Assembly (NCBI RefSeq): GCF_003086295.3
Contig: NC_092050.1
Span: forward strand, 146,512,699 to 146,576,698
Source of the DNA: Arachis hypogaea
Taxonomy: Eukaryota; Streptophyta; Magnoliopsida; Fabales; Fabaceae
Reading direction: 5' to 3'
Length of the DNA stretch: 64,000 nt
The notes beneath the pieces were generated by a model that saw only the letters and a list, made by a program, of their open reading frames with translations, ran no database searches and was not told where the DNA came from. Position 1 is the stretch's first letter, and every line of letters starts with the position of its first letter. Positions 24,584-35,489 of this stretch are shown here, piece by piece. Made by a program: the position numbers and the translations under genes.

Positions 24584-25612
24584 AAGAAAGAGAAGAGAAC
24601 AAGAAAAGAAGAGGAATCCTCTATGTCACAGTAAAGAGGTTCCTTATTGTTAGTAGAAGAAGAAAAGGAATAGGAGTGAAGAAGAATGAAGAATCCAAAC
24701 ACAAAGGTAAGGATAAGAGCAGTGATGTGAGATGAAGAGAGGTGTTAGTAGATGAATAAATAATTAGAAGGAGATGAGGAAGAAGAATTTTCGAAAATTA
24801 TTTTGAAAAAGGGTTAGTAATTTTCGAAAATAGTTTTTGAAAAAGGTTAGTAATTTCTTGAAAATTAAAATCAAAAATTAAAATAATTAGTTAATTAAAA
24901 AGAAATTTTTGAAAAAGAGGGAAGATATTTTCGAAAATTAGAGAGAGAGAGTTAGTTAGGTAGTTTTGAAAGAGATAAGAAACAAACAAAAAAAGTTAGT
25001 TAGTTAGTTGAAACAAATTTGAAAATCAATTTTGAAAAGATAAGAAGATAAGAACTTAGAAAAGATATTTTAAAATCAAATTTTTGAAAAAGATATGATT
25101 TTGAAAGAGATAAGTTAAAAAGATATTTTTGAAAAGATATAATTAAAATTAGTTTTGAAAAAGATTTGATTTTTAAAATCACAATTAATGACTTGATTCA
25201 CAAGAAATCACAAGATATGATTCTAGAACTCAAAGTTTGAATCTTTCTTAACAAGTAAGTAACAAACTTGAAATTTTTGAATCAAAACATTAATTGGTGA
25301 TGATATTTTCGAAAATTATGTGATAAAATTAAGAAAAAGATTTTTGAAAAATATTTTTATAATTTTTGAAAATAAATAAGAAAAATGAAAAAGATTTGAT
25401 TTTTGAAAAAGATTTTGAAAAAGATAAGATTTTTAAATTGAAAATTTGATTTGAGTCATAAAAACAACTAAATTTTAAAAATTTTTGAAAAAGTCAACTC
25501 AAATTTTCGAATTTTTTTGAGAGAAAAAAGGGAAAGATATTTTTTTGATTTTTTTGAATTTTTTATGATGAGAGAGAAAAACACTAAAATGAATGCATGC
25601 AAGAGTGCTATG
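24584..25612 (-). other. Truncated AT-rich leader of Athila-like copy 1
   Basis: The leader has very low complexity, dominated by TTTTTCAAAA and TTTTCGAAAA words on the minus strand. It aligns with about 54255-55220 of copy 2. The remaining upstream leader and the primer binding site are absent. Confidence 0.75.
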
Positions 25613-25942
25613 AACTTCCATAACAAGGCTTGGCTTGCAGATTGGACCACTCTCTCTATGGACTGAAATAGGCGAGTAGACAGTGGAACACTAAGCTTGC
25701 AGCATCCCTCACCAATCTGGGCTATGTACAATCCAAACATGATTATAGCATGTTTACCAAGATCAATTCAAAGCATATGACTGTGATTTTGGTGTACATT
25801 GATGACCTTGTGCTAGAAGGTGATGATATTGAGGAAATCAACCATATCAAATAGTACCTCTAGGACCTCTTCAAGATCAAAGACCTTGGTGAATTCACCT
25901 ATTTTCTTGGCACGAAGATTTCCAGAAGCCCAAGAGGGATTG
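25613..25942 (+). repeat. Duplicated 330-bp copia RT segment inside the gypsy element
   Basis: This segment equals 16958-17287 with one visible difference in 330 bp. It includes the RT active-site codons YIDDL (25795-25809) and ends with the same GATTG before an LTR. It is not expected inside the gypsy element and lies exactly between its 5' LTR and leader. Confidence 0.93.
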
Positions 25943-27645
25943 TGGTGCACGAAATTGTGATCTCTGGTAATGGCTCCAAAAACTTGGTGCTCTAATCTCA
26001 ATTCATAATTTGTCACAACTTCGATACAACTAACCAGCAAGTGCACTGGGTCGTCCAAGTAATAAACCTTACGTGAGTAAGGGTCGATCCCACGGAGATT
26101 GTTGGTATGAAGCAAGCTTTGGTCACCTTGTAAATCTCAGTCAGGCGGATATAAAATAGTTATGGAGTTTTCAAATATTAATAATAAACTAGGGATAGAA
26201 ATACTTATGTAAATCATTGGTGAGAATTTCAGATAAGCGCATAGAGATGCTTTCATTCCTCTGAACCTCTGCTTTCCTGCTGTCTTCATCCAATCAGTCT
26301 TACTCCTTTCCATGGCTGGCTTTATGTAAGGACATCGCCGTTGTCAATGGCTACTTTTAATCCTCTCGGGAAAATGGTCCAAATGCTCTGTCACAGCACG
26401 GCTAATTGTCTGGAGGCATCACCCTTGTCGATGGCTGCGTCCTATTCCTCTCTGTGAAAATGGTCCGATGCGCTGTCACTGCATGGCTAATCATCTGGAG
26501 GTTCTCGATCATACTGGAATAGGATTTACTATCCTTTTGCGTCTGTCACTATGCCCAGCATTCGCGAGTTTGAAGTTCGTCACAGTCATTCAATCCCAGA
26601 GTCCTACTCGGAATACCACAGACAATGTTTAGACTTTCCGGACTCTCATGAATGCCGCCATCAATCTAGCTTATACCACGAAGATTCTGATTAAGAGATC
26701 TAAGAGATACTCATTCAATCTAAGGTAGAACGGAAGTGGTTGTCAGGCACGCGTTCATAGGGAATGATGATGATTGTCACGTTCATCACATTCAGGTTGA
26801 AGTGCGAATGAATATCTTAGAAGCGGAATAAGTTGAATTGAATAGAAAAACAGTAGTACTTTGCATTAATCTTTGAGGAACAGCAGAGCTCCACACCTTA
26901 ATCTATGGAGTGTAGAAACTCTACCGTTGAAAATACATAAGTGAAAGGTCCAGGCATGACCGAGATGGCCAGCCCCCAAAACGAGATCACAGGATTAAAA
27001 TACAATCCAGGATGATCCGAAGATGATAATAAAAAGTCCTATTTATAATAAACTAGCTACTAGGGTTTACAGAAGTAAGTAATTGATGCATAAATCCACT
27101 TCTGGGGCCCACTTGGTGTGTGCTTGGGCTGAGCTTGAAGTCTACACATGGAGAGGTCATTCTTGGAGTTGAACGCCAGCTTTTGTGCCATTTTGGGCGT
27201 TGAACTTCACTTTGCAACTTGTTTCTGGCGCTGGACGCCAGAATTGAGCAGAGAGCTGGCGTTGAACGCCAGTTTGCATCATCTAAACTTGGGCAAAGTA
27301 TGGACTATTATATATTGATGGAAAGCTCTGGATGTCTACTTTTCAACTCAATTGGAAGCGCGCCATTTTGAGTTCTGTAGCTCTAGAAAATCCATTTTGA
27401 GTGCAGGGAGGTCAGAATCCAACAATATCAGCAGTCCTTCTTCAACCTCTGAATCTGATTTTTGCTCAAGTCCCTCAATTTCAGCCAGAAAATACCTAAA
27501 ATCACAGAAAAACACACAAACTCATAGTAAAGTCCAGAAATGTGAATTTAACATAAAACTAATGAAAACATCCCTAAAAGTAACTAGATTCTACTAAAAC
27601 ATATTAAAAACAATGCCAAAAAGCATATAAATTATCCGCTCATCA
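25943..27645 (-). repeat. 5' LTR of Athila-like copy 1 (chimeric)
   Basis: The 1703-bp LTR is bounded by GATTG on both sides, so it alone has the structure of a solo LTR in the copia gene. Its copia-proximal third is nearly identical to 17288-17880, while its distal 690 bp differ by about 3%. Confidence 0.9.
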
Positions 27646-27650
27646 GATTG

Positions 27651-28436
27651 CCATTTGCCAACAAAAATACTGCCTTGATCTCCTTATTCGACACCTATGG
27701 ACTAAACCACACATTTATCAAAGAGCTCGGGCATTGTCCTTGCATCAACTTCAGAGTATCGAAAACTTATAGGGCGACTCCTCTACCTTACCAACACCCG
27801 ACCAGAGCTCTGCTATGACGTAGCAAAACTCAGTCAGTTCCTTGACTGTGCAACAGACAAACACTTTGAGGCAGCTTTGCGGATCTTCAGATATCTCAAG
27901 GGTGCACCAGCCTTGGGTTTATTCTTCTCAGCTAACACAGATTTACTTCCATCAGGGTTCTCTGACAGTGATTGGGGGACACGTCCTGATTCACGAAGAT
28001 CAATTACAGGGTATTGTTTCTATCTGGGTACATTAATCATCTCCTGAAAAAGTAAGAAATAGGATATAGTTGCTACATCATCCTGTGAAGCAGAATATAA
28101 GGCCCTTGTAGCAGCAACCAAGGAGGCACAGTGGCTAAGGTTCATACTAGAAGAGTTGCAGGTGGATCAGGGAAAACCGATAAGAATCTTTTGTGATAGT
28201 CAGTCAGCTCTGCACATAGCCGCTAATCCTGTCTTTTACGAACGGACAAAGCATATTGAGGTTGATTGCCATGTCGTGAGGGATAAATGGCAAAAGGGGG
28301 TGACGAAGTTGCTCCCAATTTCCAGCACTGAACAAACAGCTGACATCTTGACAAAAGCCCTCGCCCCCAATCTGTTTCGAGCTTGTCACGCCAAACTTGG
28401 ATTAATCGAAGCATCCAATCCAAGTTTGAGAGGGAG
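27651..28436 (+). pseudogene. Copia pol, 3' part (end of RT and RNase H), decayed
   Basis: Sequence resumes after GATTG with CQQKYCLDLLFDTYGLNHTF, continuing the RT cut at 17287. After several stops an open stretch at 28156-28446 gives the RNase H end: IFCDSQSALHIAANPVFYER, HIEVDCHVVRDK and TADILTKALAP. It stops at the purine tract before the 3' LTR. Confidence 0.88.
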
Positions 28437-28707
28437 TGTTACATGATAAAGACTCTATAGTGCAGCAGCTGTATCAGATAAAAAAGATTAGTTAGTGTAA
28501 CTGAAATTAGTTAAGTTATTAGTATGTTATCAATGAAATTAGATTCTTCCTTCTCTCTCATTCTCCTCTTTCTCTGCTAGTTGATCCCTCTTCTTCTTGT
28601 TGCTCTCTTCTCTTGCTTCGTTCCCTCTCTTTCTCTTTTCTTCACAGTTGAACTCACATGACAGAATTGATGAGAGTTGCTCTACTTCATTTATGGCTGT
28701 TTCAACA
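28437..28707 (+). repeat. 3' LTR of the copia element
   Basis: It is 271 bp, bounded by TGTTACATG and TTTCAACA, and is followed by CCGCT, the partner of the left CCACT. Confidence 0.9.
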
Positions 28708-28712
28708 CCGCT

Positions 28713-29209
28713 CTCATTTTCATTCACTTTTTCATTGTCTTTCTCAGAAAGACTAAGAAAAACACTACACTCACAATCTGCATCCAAAATTTTCAAAATT
28801 ATGATGCCTAAGAAGCAACAAATTAAAAAAATTGATCGTTCTGAATTTCTCATTACTAATTATCTTAATCAATTTAATTAGATAATATTTTTTCAGTATG
28901 AATATTAAAATAATAATGTGCATTTAAACTTGTTTATAGTAAGTAAATAGTGGTATTATATATATATATATATATATATTATGCACTGAGTTTACACCAA
29001 TAATAATATGTGGATGTGGTTAGTTTGTTTTTTGTATTTGTTAGAGTAGGATGGTAATTAATAGGTTAATTTTACTGATACTATGTAATATATTAGAATA
29101 TTTGTTAATTTTTGTTTAGTGTTAGTGGCATTTCAATTTAATTGAATTGAGCAATGTTTCTAAATTAAATTAATAGAGTTTAATTTAGGATTTTTAATTA
29201 ATGTGAAAG
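28713..29209. other. Gene-free sequence with a (TA)n tract
   Basis: A run of about 12 TA units lies at 28956-28980. A short ORF near 28801 (MMPKKQQIKKI) has no recognisable domain and could be chance or a lost exon of the downstream PMD gene. Confidence 0.4.
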
Positions 29210-30072
29210 GTTAACCACAAAAAATACTTTCAAATTATTTTAACGTTGACAAAAATACACTTGAATTTTATTATGGACAAAAATGCCTTTAAATAATTTA
29301 AAAACACAACAACAATACCTAACAGTAAATATATATTTTCAAAAAATATATTAGAGATTTAATTTTGATACAATTTTTTGCAAGAATAATTATAAAAATA
29401 AGATATTATTATACATAAAAATTGGTAATTTTTCGTTAAGTATATATTTTTTTATAATATTTTTGTTAACACCCAATAATACTTTTAAAAAATCACAAAA
29501 CAATATATACTTAACCAAAAATCACCAAATTTTAAGAATAATAATATCTCACTTTTTTAATTATTATTGGAAAAAATTGCATCAAAATTAAATTTATAAT
29601 GTATTTTTTGAGAAATACATATTTAATGTTAGTTTTTTTGCAAGATTATCTAATATTAAATATGTATTTCTCAAAAAATACATTAGAGATTGAATTTTGA
29701 TACAATTTTTTGCAAACATGATTAAAAAAATGAGATATTATTATTCTTAAAATTTGGTGATTTTTCGTTGAGTATATATTTTTTTGTAATTTTTTTGTTA
29801 ATAACTAATAATACTTTTAAAAAAGCACAACAAAATATATACTTAGAAAAAAATGACCAAATTTTAAGAATAATAATATTTTATTTTTTTAATTAAGTTT
29901 GTAAAAAATTACATGAAAATTCAATCTCTAAGGCATTTTTTAAAAATATATATTTACTATTGGGTATTGTTGTTATGTTTTTAAATTATTTAAAAGTATT
30001 TTTGTTGATAGTAAAATTTAGGTACATTTTTATCAGTGTTTTAATAATTCGAAAATGTTTTTGATGGTTAAC
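29210..30072. mobile_element. AT-rich element with nested inverted repeats
   Basis: The outer ends are inverted (GTTAACCACAAAAAATA at the left, TTTTTGATGGTTAAC at the right). Inside, one segment of about 120 bp (TTTTGATACAATTTTTTGCA ...) occurs four times in alternating orientation near 29350, 29580, 29695 and 29910. No ORF is present and no target duplication was found. Confidence 0.6.
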
Positions 30073-30600
30073 TCATTTTGTAGTTATATTAATGTTATCC
30101 GAAAGAGATTACAACAAATTATTTTAATGTTAATAACTAAGCTAGTGGAAATAATTAATATTTAGGTTCTATGTTAAAATATAAATGTGTATTTTACTTT
30201 TATGTATGTATACATGTAGGATAAACCTATTTATTAATTACATAGTTATATTTTTTACTTTATGATTTTAGAAATAAGATATATATAATTTGGCTAAATT
30301 TTGTTGATAGTAAAAATAGTTATGATGATAATTTTGTTAAAGTTAATTTTGGGTATAATTTTTGTAATTTTACTAGTTAGTTTAATATAGAGGTTAGCTT
30401 TTAGAAATAAGATATTTATAATTTGGTTTATTTTTGTTAATAAGAAAATTTTGTTAGGTTAATATTCATGTTAATTTAATGTTGATTATGAATATTTGAA
30501 TTTATAACTTGAGTTATTATTTGTTCATATTTTATAGACTTCACGAATTTTAAGGTGTATCCACATAAATCCATCAGAAGCTTACAATCCGATTGTCGAG

Positions 30601-33600
30601 TGTAACACCCCATTATCCTAAGTCTTACCTTTAGCCGTAAAACAAAGAATAACAAAGTGCTATGATAGTTCTAAAGCTCATATTATAGTATGTATATATA
30701 TATATATATATATATTCAAGAATTTACATAACTAGAAGTCTAATGAAGGAACAAAAGCTCAAAATCGCATAAAGCGGAATTACAAAACGAAAAGCGTTCA
30801 CACACAATAACTAAACGCGTAATTACGAACAGAACAAGACATAATACATATAAAACCTTGTAGATAGTTCCAAGATACACAAGGTAATAATTAAATTAAC
30901 AAGATATGTATATATAAGTATGATGTACCAAAAAGAGGACTAGTCACAGCTTGTGGAGTTTAGGCCGGCTAGTCAAACTGAAATACAAAAGAGTTTTACA
31001 AGTTTAAAATAGCTTATACAACTTATCTCCCAAATCAAGCCTCTAAGGCAATAAAGTCTAAAATAAAAAGATGAGAGAATACTATAACAAAAGTAAAGTA
31101 AAATAAAGCATAAGAAAGACCATCCTTTGCCCTGTCACCATATCCACAAACTCACCGAGGTGGGTTGCGACTTGCATCTGAAAAGCAACAACAATATATG
31201 GTATGAGAATTGGAGGTTCTCAGTATAGTAACAGTGCCCAATATATAAGATGTAAGGTTTCGGGACGCCAAAGGCAATCCTAGAACTTCACACTAATACA
31301 AATATTCAAGCTTAACGAAAAATAAATAAATTAAACCATAAACCATAAACAGAGTTATCTAAACTTAGGGGATTTCTAACTAAAACCAGTCACACCGCTG
31401 TATCCCACAGCCTTCACCAACCTAACTTCGTGCAATCCCATCGCCACCGCCTCCCGATCCTCCTCAACACCAAGTAAAACACAAGTAATGTACATATATA
31501 GCAGATAATTCAACTAGCATTTAGACATGTTATTCAAATAGGCATAACTCAAGTAATCAAAGCAAGCAAGCATATAGAAGATGAATATGATGAATGTCTA
31601 TCCTATTTGGCTCGTAATATCACTTGTCGGTTCAAAATGCTAACCCGACACATCCCCGAAATGTCGCTTTTCTGTCACGACCAGGGTTATCGTGCCCTGC
31701 TCACTCTTTCTAGTGCCCAGCACTTTATCTTGCGCCCCGTGAGTTATAGTGCCCGGCAGGGCCGGCACACTCTTTCGGGCTGTAGTGCGCGAGTTCACTC
31801 TGGCAGCAGAAAGGTTATGTGAGCGGGAGACTGCCACAATCCTCATATCTCAACGTAGGCAGGAGACTGCCTTGGCCCCTACGCCGGCACTGCCACCTTG
31901 ACAAGCGGAAGACTGCCACAGTCCTTGCCGAAGGCGCATAGCGACTTACCAATCATTACAGTTCAGTAATACAGCACAGCTCATAGCACAATTCCTTTTA
32001 TACTCATTCCAATCTTATCATCCAACATCAATATCTCAAGTTCATCACCAACATCTCAAGTTCATCATCAACTCAACTCCCCATAAGTTCACAGAACAAA
32101 AACCACCCAACTAACATACCAAGCCTAAACCACCATTTTCTAAACTATACATAAATTCACTAACCCATCTCTATTAATCTTAAGGCCTAATTACTAGTTA
32201 GCAATCTTAAACCATGGATAAAGAAATTTGCAAAGCTAGAGAACCCTTGAAATGTGAAGAAAAATAATTTTTCAGCAAAATAGGGTGTATGCGTATGCAT
32301 GCCAAATGTATGCGTACGCATACTCAGAATTTAGTCCATCTCGCGTACGCATGCACATTGTATGCGTACGCATAGGTACCAAACAGAATGGCATGCTCGC
32401 GTATGGGTGGTTCGCGTACACATACTCCTCCAGACTTGCAGAATTTTGTAAAGTTGCAGAAATCAGTTTTAAACACCAAATTTCAAACGTTCATAACTTT
32501 CTCTATAAAACTCTATTTTCCTCAAACTTTATATCATTTCAAAGCCCTTGAAATCATCTTTAATTTAAAACAAATTTCAATCAATTTCGAAAACCGATGC
32601 TCAAGTTATGATCTGCCAAAGTTCACTAAAAATAAAGTTTTACACAAAAATATCAAAGTTCTCTAATTTTCAAATTCCATAACCAAAACAAACCAAAACG
32701 TACCCAAACATCATAAACAATTTGCATAAATCAACACAAATCCATAATTCCCAACTCAAGATCTCAACCATCAATAATTTGCACAAATTACTCATCATAA
32801 ACATCATTCATCACCTCTCATCATAAATTCTCATAATTATCATTATTCAATCTCAATCTCCATAATCAACACTATTCACTAACAACAATATCATAATTCA
32901 TCAATCACCATGAACATAAATAACACCAATACTTATCATATTATCATCATAATTCATATATCACACATTCCAACACTCCATATCATACTTTTCATTATCA
33001 AACATAAATTCACAAATAATGAATCATACACAACCATCATTCAATCCTATCTGAGGGTCAACTAGCCTAAGTGTCCAGAAATATTACATATTACATAAAG
33101 AAAATCGAAACCATATCTTGGCCGATTCCTAAAATACACCAAACACCAAAATAAAGCCACCAAGCTCGATCCAAAGTCTCAAACCAACTCTAACAAACAC
33201 CAAAACTCAATCTAACATCACATAACATACAAACATCAAACCTAGGATTCACAAAAATAACTAAACACAAGGATTTAGTGAGACCTTATCTTATCCAACG
33301 AGATTAGGGGCAAAATCCAACAATATTCCAATGCTAGATCACCCCTAAACAAACAAAATCACGAAATCTGTTAAAAAATGTAGAAATTTTAGGGCAGAAA
33401 ACTGAAACACGAGTTTCAAATTCTTACCAAAAAATCCTAGATAGAAACGAAGAGCTTGTCAAAAGCTTCGTGTGGCCACAAACGACTCATCAATCGGAGT
33501 TTTGTAGCTTAAGTTATGGCTCCTGGAAGGTGATGATGAATAGTGACAATGGGGTTTCACCCCCCCACCATCACCTATCCGAGCTCTCTCTCTCTCTTCC

Positions 33601-34025
33601 CATCAAAATGAGCTTAAAGCTCATTAAACACACATATATATGTCAGACCTTGGGTTCGGTTGGGACTCGGTCCAACCCGTTAGCGCTTTTAGCCCGTTTG
33701 ACCTACTTTATGTCAAAACCTTTAAGATTAGTGCCCGGTTTTCGATTCTAAATTATTTTTGTCCTTTCAAAATAATAAATCAACTTTCAAAAATCTTATT
33801 TTTCTCAAAACACGGTAGCGAACAAACTAGAGCCGGTACTGCCGGCTTATGCTCCGGTACGTATTTTTACAAAAAATTTTTCGCAACAGATACATTTTCC
33901 AACTCAAAAAAATCATTGAAATCAAATTTTATCTTTTTATTTTCAAAATATAATTTCTATATTTTCAAACCTATTTTGCGTGATTAAATTATTATTTTAT
34001 TAAAGCGGTTAAGTCGATTCTTACT
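30601..34025. mobile_element. 3.4-kb LTR-like insertion (solo LTR or non-coding element)
   Basis: It begins TGTAACACCCC, a common plant gypsy LTR start, and ends GATTCTTACT; a perfect TCGAG duplication flanks it (30596-30600, 34026-34030). Removing it restores the PMD reading frame. The interior has no pol domain. It contains a (TA)n tract at 30693-30715, GGGAGACTGCC-type repeats near 31830-31930, and TATGCGTACGCATA-like palindromes at 32285-32430. The end reads CT rather than CA. I favour a large solo LTR, but a non-autonomous element cannot be excluded. Confidence 0.7.
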
Positions 34026-34076
34026 TCGAGCCTTTTTTGCATGCCACTAGGTTTTATCACGTATCTCAGATTAGAG

Positions 34077-34846
34077 CAAGGTTGCGAGAACCGGACCGGT
34101 CAATGAACCGGTAGAGTGACTGGTTTAATGATTTAAAGGTTCAACTGGAGTTCAACCAGTTTAATTAAACATATAAAAAAATTATTAAAAATTTAATATA
34201 TAATTTTAAATATTTAAATTTAATCATTTTTAGGTTAATAAAATTTAAAATTTTATAATTTTATAGAATAAATTATCTATAATTTATCATTAAAAATTAA
34301 CAAATTACTTCAAACGTCAAATTTTATAACTAACAAAAATGACAAATCAAAATTTAGAAAAATCAGCATATTCACCCCAGAATTTTCAAAAATTCCATAC
34401 TCCACCACAGCACATCAACAACTCAGAATAACAAAGAACAAGAAGCAGAATCACCAAATCAGAAAAATAGCATAAACTCATAAACAATTCAAAATCAGAA
34501 TCATAGCATAAAGTCATAAACAACTCAAAACCAAAAAAATTTCAACATAAACAATATAGTGAAGCAATGCATCATAGCACCATTAACTGAGAATAAAAAA
34601 ATCAGCAACAAACAAGTGAACCAACTCAGAAATCAGAATAAATAAAATTAACAAATAATCAGTGACTTGTTCCACACACAATAGAGGAAACAAATAAAAA
34701 ACTAAAGTGAAAAAGGAAAGAAATCGGTGAAAATAAAGAATACCACAAAGAAGATGTTGAGGGACGACGAAGATTGATGAACTCACAGCGACGGTCAAGA
34801 GTCCACAGCGGCACAAGTACGTTCGCACCTCGCATAGAGTGGTGCT

Positions 34847-34945
<99 letters not shown>

Positions 34946-35489
34946 TCTCGAAGACAGAGGCATTTTTGACGACGAGAAAGAGGCAGTCGACGACGGGAGG
35001 ACAGAGAAGAGTGGCAGCAACTGAGATTGGGAGTGAGAGAGATTGGGGAATTTTACCATTTTGGTGAGACTGAGAGTGAGAGAGAAGAGAGAAGAGAGAA
35101 GCAGAGAAGCTCGGGAAGCCATGCACATCAACCTCAGACATAGCTCCACCGACTCCTTCTTCCGCCGCTGCTCTCCAAAGCTGCCGCCTTTGAAATTAGG
35201 GATTTTGGTATTTTGTTGACACTGAGAGTGAGAGAGAAGGGACATGGGATTGGGGCATTTGGGGCTGCGCATTTTTTTTAAACCAAAACGATGTTGTTTG
35301 GTGCTGAATGGGAGAACCGGACTTTCAAAAAAATTGGCCGGTTCATATGGTTCAGCGGTTAACCACGGGTTTGGCCATTTTTTACCAATTTTTTGCAGGT
35401 CGATTTTATGCATTAACCGGACCGGCTAACTGACCGGTTCCCAGTTAACCCGGTCGAACGGCCGATCCAGTACAATTTTCAGAACCTTG
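34077..35489. mobile_element. hAT-like non-autonomous element, copy A
   Basis: Ends CAAGGTT and AACCTTG bound 1413 bp, with sub-terminal GAACCGG/CCGGTTC-rich sequence at both ends. The flanks GATTAGAG (34069-34076) and GATTGGAG (35490-35497) form an 8-bp duplication with one change. Removal rejoins the PMD reading frame. The 38315-39692 element is the same family. ORFs across it are artefacts of the AG repeat. Confidence 0.82.
34849..34943. repeat. (AG)n microsatellite inside hAT copy A
   Basis: About 47 AG units run without interruption. The same site in copy B (39109-39121) has about six, so the tract expanded after the copies separated or contracted in the other. Confidence 0.97.

Larger units (their letters stand above)
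17288..27645 (-). mobile_element. Athila-like non-autonomous gypsy element, copy 1, rearranged
   Basis: The target duplication GATTG lies at 17283-17287 and 27646-27650. On the minus strand the order is 5' LTR (27645-25943), a 330-bp piece of host copia RT (25942-25613), truncated leader, gag-protease (24583-22250), hairpin array, ORF2 (21283-20135), 3' UTR, 3' LTR (18992-17288). There is no reverse transcriptase or integrase. The primer binding site and roughly 0.9 kb of leader found in copy 2 are missing, replaced by the copia piece. It belongs to the same family as 51608-62503. Confidence 0.88.
13122..28707 (+). mobile_element. Ty1/copia LTR retrotransposon, split by a nested gypsy element
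   Basis: Both LTRs are 271 bp, start TGTTACATGATAAAG and end TTTCAACA. The flanks CCACT (13117-13121) and CCGCT (28708-28712) form a target duplication with one change. A purine tract (GAGAGGGAG) precedes the 3' LTR. Internal order is gag, protease, integrase, reverse transcriptase, RNase H, the copia order. The internal region is interrupted at 17287/27646 by the Athila-like element, with GATTG on both sides. Frameshifts and stops throughout show an old, inactive copy. Confidence 0.9.

Noticed and set aside
25613..25942. Capture of the copia segment by template switching during reverse transcription
   Set aside because: The shared GATTG and LTR junction outside the segment point to DNA-level recombination with a solo-LTR allele rather than an RNA-level capture; it is not fully excluded.
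34583..35413. Long minus-strand ORFs with Leu-Ser repeats, and plus-strand Glu-Arg repeats
   Set aside because: They are translations of the AG microsatellite and flanking transposon sequence, with no domain.
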